From Symsagittifera roscoffensis (lineage: Eukaryota; Xenacoelomorpha; Acoela; Convolutidae), in assembly GCF_963678635.1 (NCBI RefSeq), contig NC_087063.1:69356727-69420726 (forward strand): DNA of 64,000 nucleotides, read 5' to 3'. A model generated the notes under the pieces. The model saw nothing but the letters and a program-made list of their open reading frames with translations. It was not told where the DNA came from and made no database searches. This document shows positions 23,511 to 36,183 of this stretch, in pieces. The position numbers and the translations under genes are program-made. Numbering within the stretch: the first letter of the stretch is position 1; each line of letters begins with the position of its first letter.

Positions 23511-24112
23511 TCGGTTTTTTTCGGCTTTGGGGACAGAGGATGTTTCTAGTAGAGCTTAAAGGCAGTAAATTAAGAACGTATATGCATAAACAATTTGAAC
23601 TATATAAGTTGTCCTTAGAAAGGCAAGGGCCGTGCGGCTTACGCTACCGACGGGAATACAAATCGGCTCTTTGCAACCTGGTTAGAACACCTTCCCTCTC
23701 CTACCTAAACTCTTTTTGTTTGTTCTGTAAAACTTAATAGCTTTGTACATAAAACGGCAATAATTGACAATTTTTTATCTGTCAAAATTGACAAGTCGAC
23801 CTTGAGTGACAAGTTTTTGACTTTAAAAAACCATGTTTTGCAAAAGTTTGGTTGCGATCATTTGCTGATAAATCGGTGCATTGTGACCTAGTTAGATTTT
23901 ATTGTTGGTCGAAGTGTTAATTGCTGAAAACTGTTACTTTATTTAAATTGTTCACTCCGATTGAAGGAATTACTTGCCAACAGCAAATTTCTGAACGACC
24001 AGAAGCAGCAGAGCACATCGCTTTACTTGAACATTTTCATGCTTTGTCTTTGATTTTGACGAAAGTTTTTCGATTTTTTTTGCCAAAAATTGTTCGATTT
24101 TTATTAAGGTGA
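23511..24112. other. Intergenic DNA
   Basis: It probably includes the tail of the BEL/Pao remnant. I see no LTR ends or gene. Confidence 0.3.
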
Positions 24113-24158
24113 AGTAGGATCATTCTGGGCTTTGCCCGGATATACGAGCACTCTTGTT
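24113..24158 (+). repeat. Helentron-like repeat, 3' end only
   Basis: CATTCTGGGCTTTGCCCGGATATACGAGCACTCTTG preserves the family 3' hairpin and tail; nothing upstream matches. Confidence 0.5.
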
Positions 24159-25558
24159 TCTACTATTTTGTTTACGCTATTTTTTAACAGTTATTTACAA
24201 TGTTTCTAGTCTTTCTTGCTGTTTTCTATTAACCTAATTGCGCTTTCAAAACTTACAAATACGAGAATAATTTTGGGAATGCCAAAACGAAATTGTGCGT
24301 TTTATTTTCACCTTTGCTTCATTTCTGCAAAAGCGCTCAACATCCCTGTGTTTTGTTCCGATTTTTTCCCCAAATTTTTAGGTTGATTCAATGCCCTTGG
24401 CAGCAATAACGCGCGCTTATTTCATTTTATCTGTATAAGTGTAATTTTTGGGTGGTAAAATCAAAAATCATTACAAGACCTTTTCAGATTTTACATTTTG
24501 GGTACAACAATGTACAATTATGATAGTTTTAGGTCCACTCTTACTTCATATTTTGTTTATCTTATACTCACTGCGATCGATTGCGTGCAGCGAAATCATT
24601 AAATTTGAATGTTTTTGCCTCGATATGTCTGTAATACTTTCTTAATTGCATGTACAAAACTCTATAAAGCACTTATTGCACTAATAAATTGGCATGATGA
24701 ACTGAATTGAGTCCAGGATGAATGGCTGTGTCCAGTTTGAGACCAACACAAACTATCCGAGCCATTTCTGCAATTTCTGCTTTATCTGATTCTTCTGGTT
24801 CTCCAGGTGTTGGTCATGTGTCAAACCTATTGGGTCTGGAAGTTTGTATCTGAATCGTCTCTGCGTTTCCATTGCTTCCGCCATCCCAATCATAGCCACT
24901 AGGAGAAGGGCACAGACACAGGCCCAAAGTCAGTAGGTTAATTTTATGCTGAAACTCAGTTATCTCAGATCGATTCAGTTAATTTCTCTATGCAGCTTTT
25001 ACTAAACCCCCCCCCACCCATCCAATGTCCATTTTTAGAAACTATATCCTATTGCTAGTTGTCTTGAAAGCAATACAGTTTTGCGAGGTGCAAATTAGCA
25101 CTTGTGAACTCAGTGTTCTTGATACTTTTCATCGTAATTTCGTAGATTTATCATTAACAACACGTAAGGCAACTACGAAAATGGAAGTTTGAAGTTTGTG
25201 TATTGGTTGGGGAGGGGGGGGGGGGGGGTTAGGGTTAAGTAACTCAGTGTGAACAAAATCAACCAAAATTAGTGTATAAGGCAGCCCAACATCATGTCTC
25301 AGCAAAAAAAACCAGCCGAAAGTTACGTTATTACGTGCAGGAAGTTGATGATTTTCAAGTGTTAGATAACTAAGGCAGTAATAGGCTCTTTTTCCTTTTT
25401 CCCCCAGTAAATTTTTAAAAGTAAATTTATCACATTGTCCGATTTGATCACATTGTCCGATTGTTATGTAAATTGGCTATTTAGGTCTCATGACAAACAT
25501 ATTTGGTTTTCATACTCAACCTCGTAAAACCACTCGTTACACCAAAAAACTGATGCTC
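24159..25558. other. Left flank of the giant retroelement
   Basis: AT-rich flanking DNA with a C run at 25009-25017 and a G run at 25206-25228. No gene is supported. Confidence 0.4.
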
Positions 25559-25852
25559 TGTAACAGTCGCCTACTGCGGTCACATATGAGGCTTAAGAAA
25601 AACAGGCCCTATAACCATTGGCTCAAGAGTCAGGGACACTATCTCTTGTGTTTTTCTACCTCAAAACGGTCGGAGCCAATTCGGTTCGCTTGCGACATGA
25701 GACTAGAACCCGTTACAGCTTAAAGGCTACTACCAAAATTCCCCCCCCCACTCTAGAAAATAAGAACGAACGTCCCCATACTTAGGTCTCGAAATACCCA
25801 AAATACACGAACGCCGTTAAAAACAGGGTCGGAACAATCCGTTAAGTTACTT

Positions 25853-25858
25853 TTTATT
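25853..25858 (-). promoter_or_regulatory. Polyadenylation signal in LTR
   Basis: AATAAA on the minus strand, conserved at the equivalent place in the LTR of copy 2 (46576-46581), about 290 bases before the LTR end. It is the likely end signal for element RNA. Confidence 0.55.
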
Positions 25859-26750
25859 GGACAGTGGAACTTTGATCCATTTCAGATGGATCAACCTAAA
25901 ACTCGCCTTATCTCAACATAACAATCATAAAACACACTCGAGAAAATTAAATTAGGGACTCACATGTTGATGCACTCGAGTACAAGGAGTAATTAGATTG
26001 ATAAGCAACTCAAGAATTAGATAATATAACTAGATAAGTTTAATACTAATCAGTTTTGATAACAGAAGTAAATTCTGACTCTAGAATTGGAGTTTTTGTA
26101 TGAACCATTGGGACACTCAAGCTGTCCACCTTTCCATTGAAGGCTCACTCTGGTTCGTTTCGAATAGTTGTTCTCTCTTCTTTTGATTATCTCTCCTCCT
26201 ATTTCAGGATGAGACAGCTCTACTCGTGTCTTATTTTGTATCTGGAAATTGCGAATTGCAATTTCCTGCTGTTTTCTTAGGTATTTTCCCGCAATTGTAA
26301 ATTCGGTCGTTCTGATTTTTCACTTTGTGTTTTCAGTTGGTGCGAGAAAACTGAGCATGACAGGCTCCATTCGAAATTTTGAAAATAAAAACTTCACTCC
26401 AAAATCACGTATTTTCGTGTCCCTCAAGGTCAAACTTCCAGATATGACCGACTGGCACATACTCACCGGACTCAAGATCGATGTCCTCATCGCGTGCTGT
26501 CTCTGTCAGTGAATCCCCAGAAGTCCGAGTGTCACTCAAGATACAGTGCCAGTGGTCATTTACAGAAGTTTGCAGCAGACTTAAGTTTATCTACCTTCCA
26601 AAATTCACAACCATAAAAATTTTTCACACTAACGCTAAACAGCAATCAAAATCTGCACACACATTCGCCTATGAATTCTCGCTTTTTAAGCTGGTAATTC
26701 AAAATTTCTTTTGTCCTATTCAATCAGGAAATTGTCATGCAGCACTCTGA

Positions 26751-26758
26751 TTTATATA
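26751..26758 (-). promoter_or_regulatory. Candidate TATA box in LTR
   Basis: TATATAAA on the minus strand, about 80 bases inside the LTR start. If used, U3 would be short and the repeated R region unusually long. This part of the LTR is missing from copy 2, so conservation cannot be checked here. Confidence 0.35.
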
Positions 26759-26835
26759 ATAGATCTAGCATATTAATAACAATATCTCATTTGTTAAAAT
26801 TTCTTTTTCGTGAACCCAGATTTCATCCGAGTTCA

Positions 26836-26855
26836 CCCTCGAGCCCCCTCCCTCT
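26836..26855 (-). promoter_or_regulatory. Polypurine tract
   Basis: AGAGGGAGGGGG followed by CTCGAGGG directly precedes the TG of the 3' LTR, the expected plus-strand DNA primer site of an LTR element. It lies about 40 bases after the ORF2 stop codon. Confidence 0.7.
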
Positions 26856-26896
26856 CAAGACTCAAGACTCTAGAGTTTTCCTTTTGAGCCAACGGC

Positions 26897-29800
26897 TCAC
26901 CTCGTGTTCTTCGCCCTCGAGGTACCCGACCCAGATATATTTGACACTGTGATCTGTTTCAATAGTGCCTCTTCGTCATCGGAGCTGATCACAATCTCCT
27001 CCCAAGCCTTCAGCTGTTCATAGGATCGCATCCACTCCCTTTGCTCTTGCAATCTCTTCGCTTGATTCCGTAAGCTCTTCACCTTCGACTCCCGGTTCAA
27101 ACAGAAGGAATTGTGAAGACTCAGGCTTACATTCTTCGCCAGGTCCTCATCCAGTATCGACTCCTTCGCTCTAGTGTTGTCTCTGGATACCCACTCTTTT
27201 CCACCCCGTGGTGATCGCATTTCGATGGGTCAGCAGAGGTCTCTTGAAGGCATCTGGTCCTATCTCGGCCTGGCATTGTCGATATTCCTTTTGATGTTTC
27301 CTCATGTGATCCTTCGTCACCACATATAACCAGGATGTTAACGTCGCGCGAAACCAAGGAAAGAATCTCAAGCGGCTCCACATGTGTCTGACTTCCATTG
27401 GTATGGCGAATACCTTGCATGCGGTCTCGAACAACTCAAGTCTCCTGCTGTAATCTATCGCGTGAATCGACTCTGCTGTTGGCGTCTTCGATTCCCGATA
27501 CTTTGCTATGTTTTCTTCCATCCATCGTAGAGCCAGCATTGTGCTCACCACCAAGATGGTCACTTTTTATTGATGCTCGGGTAGTCCCAACGACCTGATT
27601 TCTTCTACATCCCAGATCAGGCAGAGATTGGCGTGGTCTGGGTACCACACTGTCTGCGCCAGACAGTGGCATGGACAATCCCCGTGTGTGAGGTCGATGC
27701 TCCTAAGATTGCGTTCTCCCGAGGCTTCTAGGAGAGGCTCAAGTTCCATCATCTTCTCGTGTATCACGTCGAATTCTTCCACGTTTGGAGCACCTACCAT
27801 GGGTTTCCCAATCACGTTTTGTCTCTCGTGGTCACTTGTATTTTCGCTCTCCAAGCCTAGAAGTTCTTCACCCCAGATTTCACTCAAGTCGTCCCTTTGT
27901 TCTTTCGGCACTGTTCCTCGGATCTTCCTCAACAGCTTGTGTGAATGATGTGACATCCGAGCCAGTCTTACACATTTAGGCACTGAGAAGGCTTTGTCTA
28001 TCAATACCCTCTGGCTGGACACTTCTACCATCGCCATGTGTAATGGGTAGTGGCTGCCACATAGGTTGGCCATCACTGACCCCACTAGGGACTTCGCATT
28101 TAGAGGCAGACCATAGGTTTCGCTCATGGGAAATCCCATCTCCGCTTCGAGTCCAACCTTCCAACTCTTGATGTGTTTCTGGGTCACTTGCAACACTCCG
28201 GGCCATGACTCCACGCTCAACGCGGTCACCAAGTGGTGTTCTGACTCTAGCCTCTCCAGTGACTGGAGACTGCACATTCTTGAGAAGAATCCCAGAGCTG
28301 TTGCTAGGTTCACCGTGGTACTCACGTAACACTCAGCCACTATCTGTATCTCACTTTTCTCTCTTTCGGTAATGTCTTCAAACCAGGTGACTAGGTCTTC
28401 TTTCTGGAAAGACTGTATCCTGACGCATGATCGTCCATCGCATGTGTGCTCGCTATTCCCACACGTCGAGTCAAGACAACTGCCCGGCTCCATCTTCTTT
28501 ACCGACCCTGTTCCACTCGTCATCTCACTTGACTCCTTCATATGAGGCAGGATCAATCTATGTACTATACTCAAGGTCGCCAAATCTTCATCCTCTGTCG
28601 GCGCTAATCTCACTCGCTCAGTGACTTCCTCGATCAGGCTCGCATGGGGATGTGGACACCAGGAGGGCCGGAGCAATTTCCACACTACTCCCAGATTCGT
28701 GGTCAACATGCCGTTCCCGTTACCCATTTTTAGTTCTACTCTTTTACTTGAGCGTGGCACACTTATTACTTCCGGTGTTCTCTCGAGAATCAAACCTAGG
28801 CTAGGTCTCTCTCTTTCCATAGGGTCAATCTCCATTATCTTCTCTGTCCAGAACTTCAGCAGCTCCGCCACCTCATAGTTTCTGTGGGCACCTCCAGCTT
28901 CTAAGTCCAATAAAGGGTTGTATGCATCTCCATCTCCAGCTTCTAAGTCCAATAAAGGGTTGTATGCATCTCCATCACTCCAGACACATACTGGTACTCT
29001 CCCTTCTTGTTGGGTTTCAAGTACTCTCCTGACGAAGCCAAGTTACGGTGAACGTCGTGTTTCTCCTCAAACTTCTTGTTGTAGAATCTCCGTATCTCAT
29101 CTAACTTCCGGTGGCTCTCTAGAAATTGCCTAGAACCATCCTCCTTTTCTATCCCAGTACACTGGTACAAATTCAAGATGACTGTGGAGACTCTCCTTTC
29201 CAGCGTCTTGCTTCCAATTGCTCTCTGGTGACATGCTAGGATGGTACTGTCAGTTATCATCGACATTGTCCATCTCAAGAAACAGGTAGCATCTTTCCTC
29301 CTTGCCAGACTGAAGCCTGAGTTGTCCCTAGCAACGTGCTGCATCAGCATTCGATATACCTCTAGATTCTTGCCTCCCAACTTCAACTTGTCGTACGAAG
29401 TCAGTGTCTCTAACTCTATCCCCAACAGGCTCCACGCGAACATCAGTTGTCCTGCGGTCCTAACAAAGGGATTCGCCATCAACGGTGATGCCGATGAGGA
29501 TGTTCTCATCGCTTCTTCAAAATGATCTTTTAACAAGTTCTGCCAAGTTCTCTTCAGTTGGCTCCCCAATTCCAATTTATTGATACCAGCCTTCTGCTGG
29601 GTAGCCCAGTTGCGTCGTTTGCGTGACACTCCACTGTCGAGCTTCTTCAGGCAGTCTTCCAATTCCTGCAATGTTTCCAGGGCCACCCACCACGGTCGGG
29701 CGGTGTTCCTCGTTCTATTTTTCTCAAGAGGATCGCTAGTCACTTGCTTCCCGGTAGCCCGGTGTTCATTTGAGACCCATTCTTTGCCGACGTCCACTTC

Positions 29801-32800
29801 CCAGGTCTGCCCGCTCGTCGAACCTCGCTTCATTTTTTTCCTCTGAGCCCTGAAGTCCTCTTCCGTTGTTGAGCTACTCTTGTAGGCTGCTGTCTTCCAT
29901 CGTGCCAGAACCATGGGGGCTGTCTCTCTCAAGTTCCTCTCCGAAACCGCATCCGCTGAAGGACTGCCCAATCCCTCCACGTCTCTCTTCCTCTTGCGAG
30001 ACCTCACGTCTTTACTCGGGGGCGTTGTCGTTATCATTACTGATTCGACTTCCTTGTCTCCATCCAACCCTTCCAACTCTTGCCTCCCCCCTGCTCAAGC
30101 CTTAAGGATATTAGTATTTTTAATTATATTACTAGTTCCGACCTTATCCCCCCTTACATGTTCAATTATTTTATTGTCAGTTTTTTGTTTCAGAGTAGAG
30201 CTGTCTTTACATTTGTCTTCTTTGGTCTTTCGTGATGCCTTCCTCAACTCGACCATCTTGCTCAGCAGCTCTCCTCTAGCTTTCTCCTCCAGACCTGTCC
30301 CCATCAGGACAGGTTCTCCAAATTTCACCACCGTGTCCCACAGCTCCTCCTTAAAATCGTCCAATGTGGTGTCGTCCTCCACTTCTCGATTAAACTCACT
30401 CAAGAATTTTCCTCAAGCATCCTCATCCAGAGTGCCTAGGAAGGCATCCCTGTTTCCCTCGAAGGTGTTCTTCTCCCTTCTCTCCGCACTCAGGAAGATC
30501 ATTCCCATGTTGGGATTCTCACTCGTCACTGGCAACTCTAGATTCTTGCGGGGAGATGAGGTCAGAGGTGGCGTGGGGGTGTCTGCCCAATTTTCTCCAC
30601 TCAGATCTTTCAACTGTTCTTGCGTGGTGAACTCTTCCTCTGATGGCTTCTGCTCCTGTGTGTTTCCCACCTCCATATCCTCTCCTGCCTCACTGAGAGT
30701 CTCATCCATGCTCTCCTCTCTCGATTCTGCTTCTCTTCTCTCAAGAATCCTTCTGAATCGATCTTCTACGGGACCACTCCTTTTATCCCCAGGGGTGTCC
30801 ACTGATAGGGGTGATGGTGTCGCTGGACCCGTTTTCTTATACTCTGTCAGAGCCACATACAATGGGCCTGCTGCATCCAGCGCCTTTCCCTCCTGTCTCC
30901 TTTCCACCTGCTCTAGTCCGTAAGGTGCCCGGTATTTCCTTGTGGCAAACACCATCTCGTCTCCTTTCAGTGCGATATGTCCTTCATTCACGATCATCCT
31001 GCCATCGTCCCACACCGGCAACTTGTTCTCTAGACCTGCCCGCTCAAGTGTTCTCAAGGCATCTCGTACCTCGAACTTCGGGGGCTTCGACCCTCTCATT
31101 TTCTTGGCTTGAGTTGTCCATGAATTTATTTTCGCATCGCTGGTATGAAAATAGATCGCTGCAGAGTAGCCGATGAAGAGAGGATCCCAGCCGTCGATGA
31201 ACTCCTTCTGCTGTTCTTCGGTTGCTGCTCTCGCGAAAAGGGACGGGACCACCAGGGAGCTGTTTATCCCCAGGGTCATTCTCCTCACTGTTGGAAATTC
31301 TGGAATGCTTGCCGGCAGGACTTCCTTCTCCAATATCGCCTCTAGCTCCCTTTTCACCAGCTCGAAGCTTTTCTTCCATGCGGGAATTCTCAAGATCTCT
31401 TGTCCATTTGCTGTCAGGGGATTTAGGTTCCAGAACTTGGGATAGGTTTCGATGGGGCCTTCGCGCTTGCCTCCCATCCTGCACTGCAGTTGTCCTCGAA
31501 AACTGTATACCACCAACTCCGGATCCTTCACCTTTCCGGGGAGCACCGTGTTGCTCATCTGTGCCCTTAGCACCTCCTGCTGACACCAATTGAGTGTCGT
31601 CCCATCTAATATGCTTATGAGGCTCACGTGGGTCACTGAGTATCGATAAGCTGTCACCAGAGGATCTGGAAACGCGAACGTGACGGCCGGTCCATAGATA
31701 CAGGTTACGACCTCCTCTAGCCCCCGGATCATCCCCGTGGGGTCCGATCTCATGGCCAGGCATAGGTCCGTCAACAGAGGCATGCCTCCATTCACTTTCC
31801 TCCACTCATCTCTTGTCTTCGGGCTCTTTTCTTCACCAGTCAGGTGCCGGTTTTGCATCAGTAGGTACTGCACCAGCAGCGTCTTTAGTCCGGCAGCACA
31901 CTTATACGAATAGGTGTCAATGCTCGAGTGTATTCTTCCCATCGACAGAGGCTCTCCGTATTTCATCAGTCGGTGAAATGACACCAGTTCTCCGTGGGTT
32001 AGAAGCACCAATGTCAAGTACCCGTCAATCCGGAGTGTGTCCACGCCCCGACTGAACATGTATGCTGGGCCCATATTGAACAGGTACCGTGGGTAAACCA
32101 GGTACAGTGCCAGCAATAGACTGATGGGTATATTCAATATTTCCTGTATGAAAGCTTTAAAGATGGTCTCTTTCGCGCTGTACACTCCAGCCAGGAACTC
32201 CTTTCCCCAGCAAGGACTCAAGAACTCAAGAATCTCGTGATCTCTTCTCGTCCTCAGCTCACCCCTTGTGTGCTCTCTCCAGAATCCTCCAATTGTGACT
32301 TCGTTGACTGCTGTGACGAACCGGCCAACCGTCATTTCCCTCTTCTCGGCCACTTCCAGCTGCTCCTCAAGAAAATCCCAGATCTGCTTCACCAGAAGTG
32401 GTGCACCTTCTCTCGTCTTCTCCGTAGCTTTCTCCAGCCTTGGTGTCAGGAAGGGCCACCTGCCTCTCTCTTGTGTCAGTCGATACACCATCGAGTCCAG
32501 CTGCTTCTCCGCTGCGGCCACGTTCTTCCTCTCGTTGCTCGGCCCTCTAGATTTACTGGTGGAGCTTGTGATGGTCAACTCCATGCTTCGAAACCACAGA
32601 CTGGCCGTAAGGTGAGTCACCACTGGATGATCATCCCCTATAATCGGACTGAGCTTGAGTTGCCTAGCGAAGTTGGATGTCTCTAGCAAGAGGACCTCGT
32701 CCAATACGATGAGGATGTCAGCCAACTCGTAGAAGCCCCTCAACGCGTGGGACACATCCGCCCACGCCGCCGCCAGTTCTGATCTGCGAAGTCTCAAGTT

Positions 32801-35735
32801 CGTAGGTTCCAGCTCCCGATTGGGAGCTGCCATCAGAATACGCCACCCATTCCCTTCTGCTATCAAGATCAAGATCGCATACACAAATTGCAGAGCGGGA
32901 GGCATGCTCGCGTACCCAGGGGACGTCGTGAACGCTACTTTTGTCTTGGAGCCAAATCGTGAGGCAACGTTCTCTTGTACTTCATTCATGGCTGCAAATA
33001 ATGTCTGGATGGCTTCCCAGATCTTCTTCGGTGCCGGTTCATCACCCTTGAGCTGCTCAAGAAACCCCGTCGCATGCAAGTGATCGTTCATCCCTACAAA
33101 CAGCAGTAGCTCAGACTCGCAAGGCATCTCCGATTTTATTGCCACCACCAGGGTTAACATCTGGTTTAGCTCCGCTCCCGGCAGTGAGTATATCAGAGTT
33201 TCCGGCCAAAATAACTTGGGAGACGTTCCCTCAAAGTCCGATCCTGCCACGATGACCACCCTCGCAGCGGCTGGGTCTGCCCTGTCATAAACTGCCAAGG
33301 TTTTGGCCAGCTGCGTCTTCCCGCAAGGTTTCCCGTATCTGGGGTCGTTGGCTAATCTCGTACCTTCATACGCGGCGTCTGGTAATTCCATTTCTCTTGG
33401 ATCCATCAGTTTTTCCACCACCCTCAACTGTGCTGGAGTGGCCACCCTAATCCTGGCAATGCTGGTTTGGTGCTTGGGAGGCTCCACCACGAGTCCCGGA
33501 CTCCCCAATGACTTGAGAGGTCTGTAGTTGATAGGTCCCATCACCGATTTTGTGGGAATCCCAGTCAGATCCGCCGTCTCCATCGTTTTTGCTCATGTGT
33601 CTCGTGAGTCTTCAGCCAGTCCACGCACTGGTGTCTACCCAAGTCTTCGTGCGACACCCGCTCAAGACCCAAAGCTTTCGCTAACTCCAGCCTGCATTCC
33701 AGGTCTTCCAAGTCCAGCTCCTTCACCTTCTCCACATATCTCGACCTGCTGGTCTCCGCTGGCCTCTCCGGTTTCTTCTTCTCTGCCACCACCACCGAGG
33801 ATATTACTGATCCCTGAGGAGTTGATGACGTTGCCTCCTCAGCCTCCATGGGCGCGGCGCCCGGCAACTTGGTCCGGCTGTTCCTCGAACGGTCTCTAGA
33901 ATCGGCCATCGCACCCAAGCGACTGGACAAAGCCCTCGGGTTGAAGAAGGGTGGATTTGGGGGTGGTCCGAATGTGACCTGTGCCGTCTCTAGCAACTCT
34001 GCGTCCAATGCGCTTATGTGCCTTTGGAAGACGTCATTCAACCACTCCACCCCTCTGGGCCTATCAAAGTGAATCCAATCCGAGGATGCATCGTCAGGGA
34101 AAGCTGATAGCTCCATTTGCTCGGCCACGTCCAACAGCCCAACGGGGAGGACGCTTCTTTGGTGTATCTGCCTGATTATTTCGTTCAAGTTTCGCACTTT
34201 TGTGTTCATCTCCATTGCATGTTGGTCCGCTTTCATGTTGTAAGCGATTGTGCACACCATGAGAATGGCCGGATCCATTTGAATCCGCAATTCCTCAACA
34301 ATGCAGCTCATCTTGTCGTGCAGCCTCGTCACCTTCCTTGCTTCCCCCCTGGACACGTCATTCGTCCCGACCATCAGAGTCACCGTGTATACTCTTGCCA
34401 TCCCTAGCATCTCAAGTGTTGCTAACATCTGCGGCGTCGCAGCTCCAGCGAAGCTCAAGATCCCCGTTTGCCAATGGGACTGGATCCGGGTCAGCACCCG
34501 CAACAAGCTGTCCCCTATGATCAGGTGGACCGCCCCCTTGGGCACACGTGGCTGCTTGAGGTATTCCACCCAAGCCGCGTCATGGAAGCAATCTCTTCTG
34601 TCTCTCTGCGCCGTGCTCCAGTCCATCCGATTGTGCCTGTGGTATCTACCTTCCGTATTCTTCTTGTAACTTGAGATCACCTCACTCCTGACAGGTTGCT
34701 CCCCCCACGTCGAGGGTAGGTCCACTCTTGCTGGATTCTCGCGACTCCTTAGCTGTAGCCGCTCGTGCAACTCTTTCAGTCGTGACGAGCTACCACTCAC
34801 CTGACTACTACCCGGGGTCGAACTTGGTGTATATCCAGGCAGCGCGACGTCCATCAACGGGCGTATTACTTGTGTCTCTAGACCACGCAGGGGGACGCTG
34901 ATTCAGTCGGTATCCACACCTCCAACCCTTCGTTCATATGTTCTTGAGCCGCGCGATTGAGGTTAAATCGTAACTTCGACCTAGGAGCTTCATCCACCTC
35001 CATACGTGACTCTGGTCTTGAGCCGGTCACTACCCGCTCCTTGGGCCTAGCCCCCTTCTGCATGTCGAGCTCGCGTTGTCGCTGCTGGATCCTTTCAAGC
35101 TCCGACTTCAGCTGCTCTCAATTCGCGGCATTCTCTCGCACCCTTTCTGCCTGTAGCTGTTCAGCTCTCAACATGTCCAGTTCCCTCCGCGCTTGATCCC
35201 TCTCAAGTTTCGCCTGATCTCTCTCGAGCATCGCTTGATCCCGGTCGAGGTTCGCCTTGTTCCTCTCCCGCTGAGTCCTCTCAAGCTCTCTCTTCATGAT
35301 ACTGACGTCCGGATACGCTTCCCCCGTCTGCTGCGCCCGTGACATCAATGGTGTCTTGCTCGTGCTCTGGCCCGTGGATCTGACTGATGGTCTGACCGGC
35401 AGTGGGAACTCCCCTGCACCATACTCCGTATTGTTACTCAAGCCAGGGTTCCTTGCCAAGTCGAACCCCCTTATTGCTCCATCCACGTTCCAGGACAGCC
35501 ACCTGGTTTGCTCTTGATTGGATATTCCATCGGTGGTGTAGCCTACCATCAAAACCGCTTCTGTCGCTGATTCCCGGCACTCGCCCTGTTCCTCCAACTG
35601 GAGGATGGCATTCAACATCACTGACATTCTCTCATCCACTTGAGTATAATCCAGGTCCCTCAGACGTCTGTACAAATCATCAAGTGTTTGTTTTTTCAAA
35701 GCCGATGGCATGGAGTTCTAGAATCGATCTGCCAT
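26897..35735 (-). pseudogene. Retroelement copy 1 ORF2: second polyprotein with SGNH hydrolase (broken)
   Basis: This is the homologue of the ORF starting at 58742, here visible to its natural end (TGA 26897-26899), about 2,940 codons. Breaks: TAG at 35718-35720 (codon 6, Trp in copy 2), TGA 35116-35118, frameshifts near 34890 and 33590, TGA 30413-30415, TGA 30095-30097, frameshift near 28985 beside a 39-bp tandem duplication, TAA 27567-27569, frameshift near 27200. The SGNH blocks survive: GDS near 34515, GTND near 34365 and D-x-x-H near 34070. The last 1,200 codons have no recognised domain; visible features are a basic stretch (RSRKRKRD near 30000), a four-Cys cluster (CLDSTCGNSEHTCDGRSC near 28470) and an acidic, helical C-terminus. 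It lies where env would be, but no signal peptide or fusion-type segment is visible. Confidence 0.82.
28893..28970 (-). repeat. 39-bp in-frame tandem duplication in ORF2 of copy 1
   Basis: Two back-to-back copies of a unit encoding DGDAYNPLLDLEAG. A one-base frame change lies just upstream, so slippage or repair may have caused both. Confidence 0.75.
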
Positions 35736-35756
35736 TTTCGTAATTTCCAAGTGATC

Positions 35757-35826
35757 TTGAGTATTAGCAACTTGAGTTTTACCTGAGCAACTTGAGTTTT
35801 ACCTGAGCAACTTGAGTTTACTTCTT
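35757..35826 (-). repeat. About 21-bp tandem repeats before ORF2 (copy 1)
   Basis: On the minus strand, units of the form TTGCTCAGGTAAAACTCAAG occur about three times immediately upstream of the ORF2 start. Copy 2 has a diverged repeat of similar period at the same place. Confidence 0.65.
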
Positions 35827-35902
35827 GAGGTGTCGTTCAATTTGCGTTCTCTTTCTTCAATTGAATACAGTTGAGTAGTCAATTTGACTTTACCAAATCA
35901 AT

Positions 35903-35912
35903 CTGAAAATCA
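35903..35912 (-). promoter_or_regulatory. Candidate 3' splice acceptor before ORF2 (copy 1)
   Basis: GATTTTCAG|AT on the minus strand, about 170 bases before the ORF2 start. The equivalent place in copy 2 has TGTTTTCAG|AT, while much of the surrounding sequence has changed. Confidence 0.4.
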
Positions 35913-36183
35913 CACCCGATTTTTAGACTAACAGGCTGTGTTCCTAGACTAAAAACCCCCTTCACTACTATAGTTAAAACCCTTTCCTTTTCGTCCCACT
36001 AAAATAGTTCAATTGGAAATTTTCTAAAAACATGCAGATTCATTTTATGTTTTAGCACCATCAATCATTTACAAAATTAATTGTCATGCCAATCACCTCT
36101 TAGACTCTTTACCTGTTTTGTACCCCCACACCTAACTCGAGATTCTTCCCTCATACCCAACTCGAGACCCCCGCGTACCCGAC

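Larger units (their letters stand above)
25559..26835 (-). repeat. 3' LTR of retroelement copy 1 (1,277 bp)
   Basis: On the minus strand it starts TGAACTCGGATGAAATC right after a polypurine tract and ends CTGTTACA. Its last 900 bases match 45986-46868 in opposite orientation, and the shared similarity ends exactly at TGTTACA, which fixes the 3' edge. TG...CA ends and the tract in front fix the 5' edge. It contains a possible TATA box and an AATAAA signal. Confidence 0.82.
35736..36183 (-). other. Spacer between ORF1 and ORF2 of copy 1
   Basis: It aligns with the spacer of copy 2 (shared stretches around TGATGGTGCTAAAACATAAAATGAATCTGCATG). It contains the candidate splice acceptor and the roughly 21-bp repeats listed separately. 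Confidence 0.65.

Noticed and set aside
24720-24945. Minus-strand frame with a hydrophobic start (ACVCALLLVAMIGMAEAM) resembling a signal peptide
   Set aside because: Short, with stops in frame just upstream and downstream and no supporting splice sites; insufficient for a gene call.
25206-25235. G run followed by TTAGGGTTAAG, telomere-like
   Set aside because: Only about one and a half repeat units; no array.
29913-30923. A 336-codon plus-strand ORF
   Set aside because: It is antisense to the ORF2 pseudogene of copy 1, is Ser/Leu-rich low-complexity, and has no domain; the minus strand is clearly coding.
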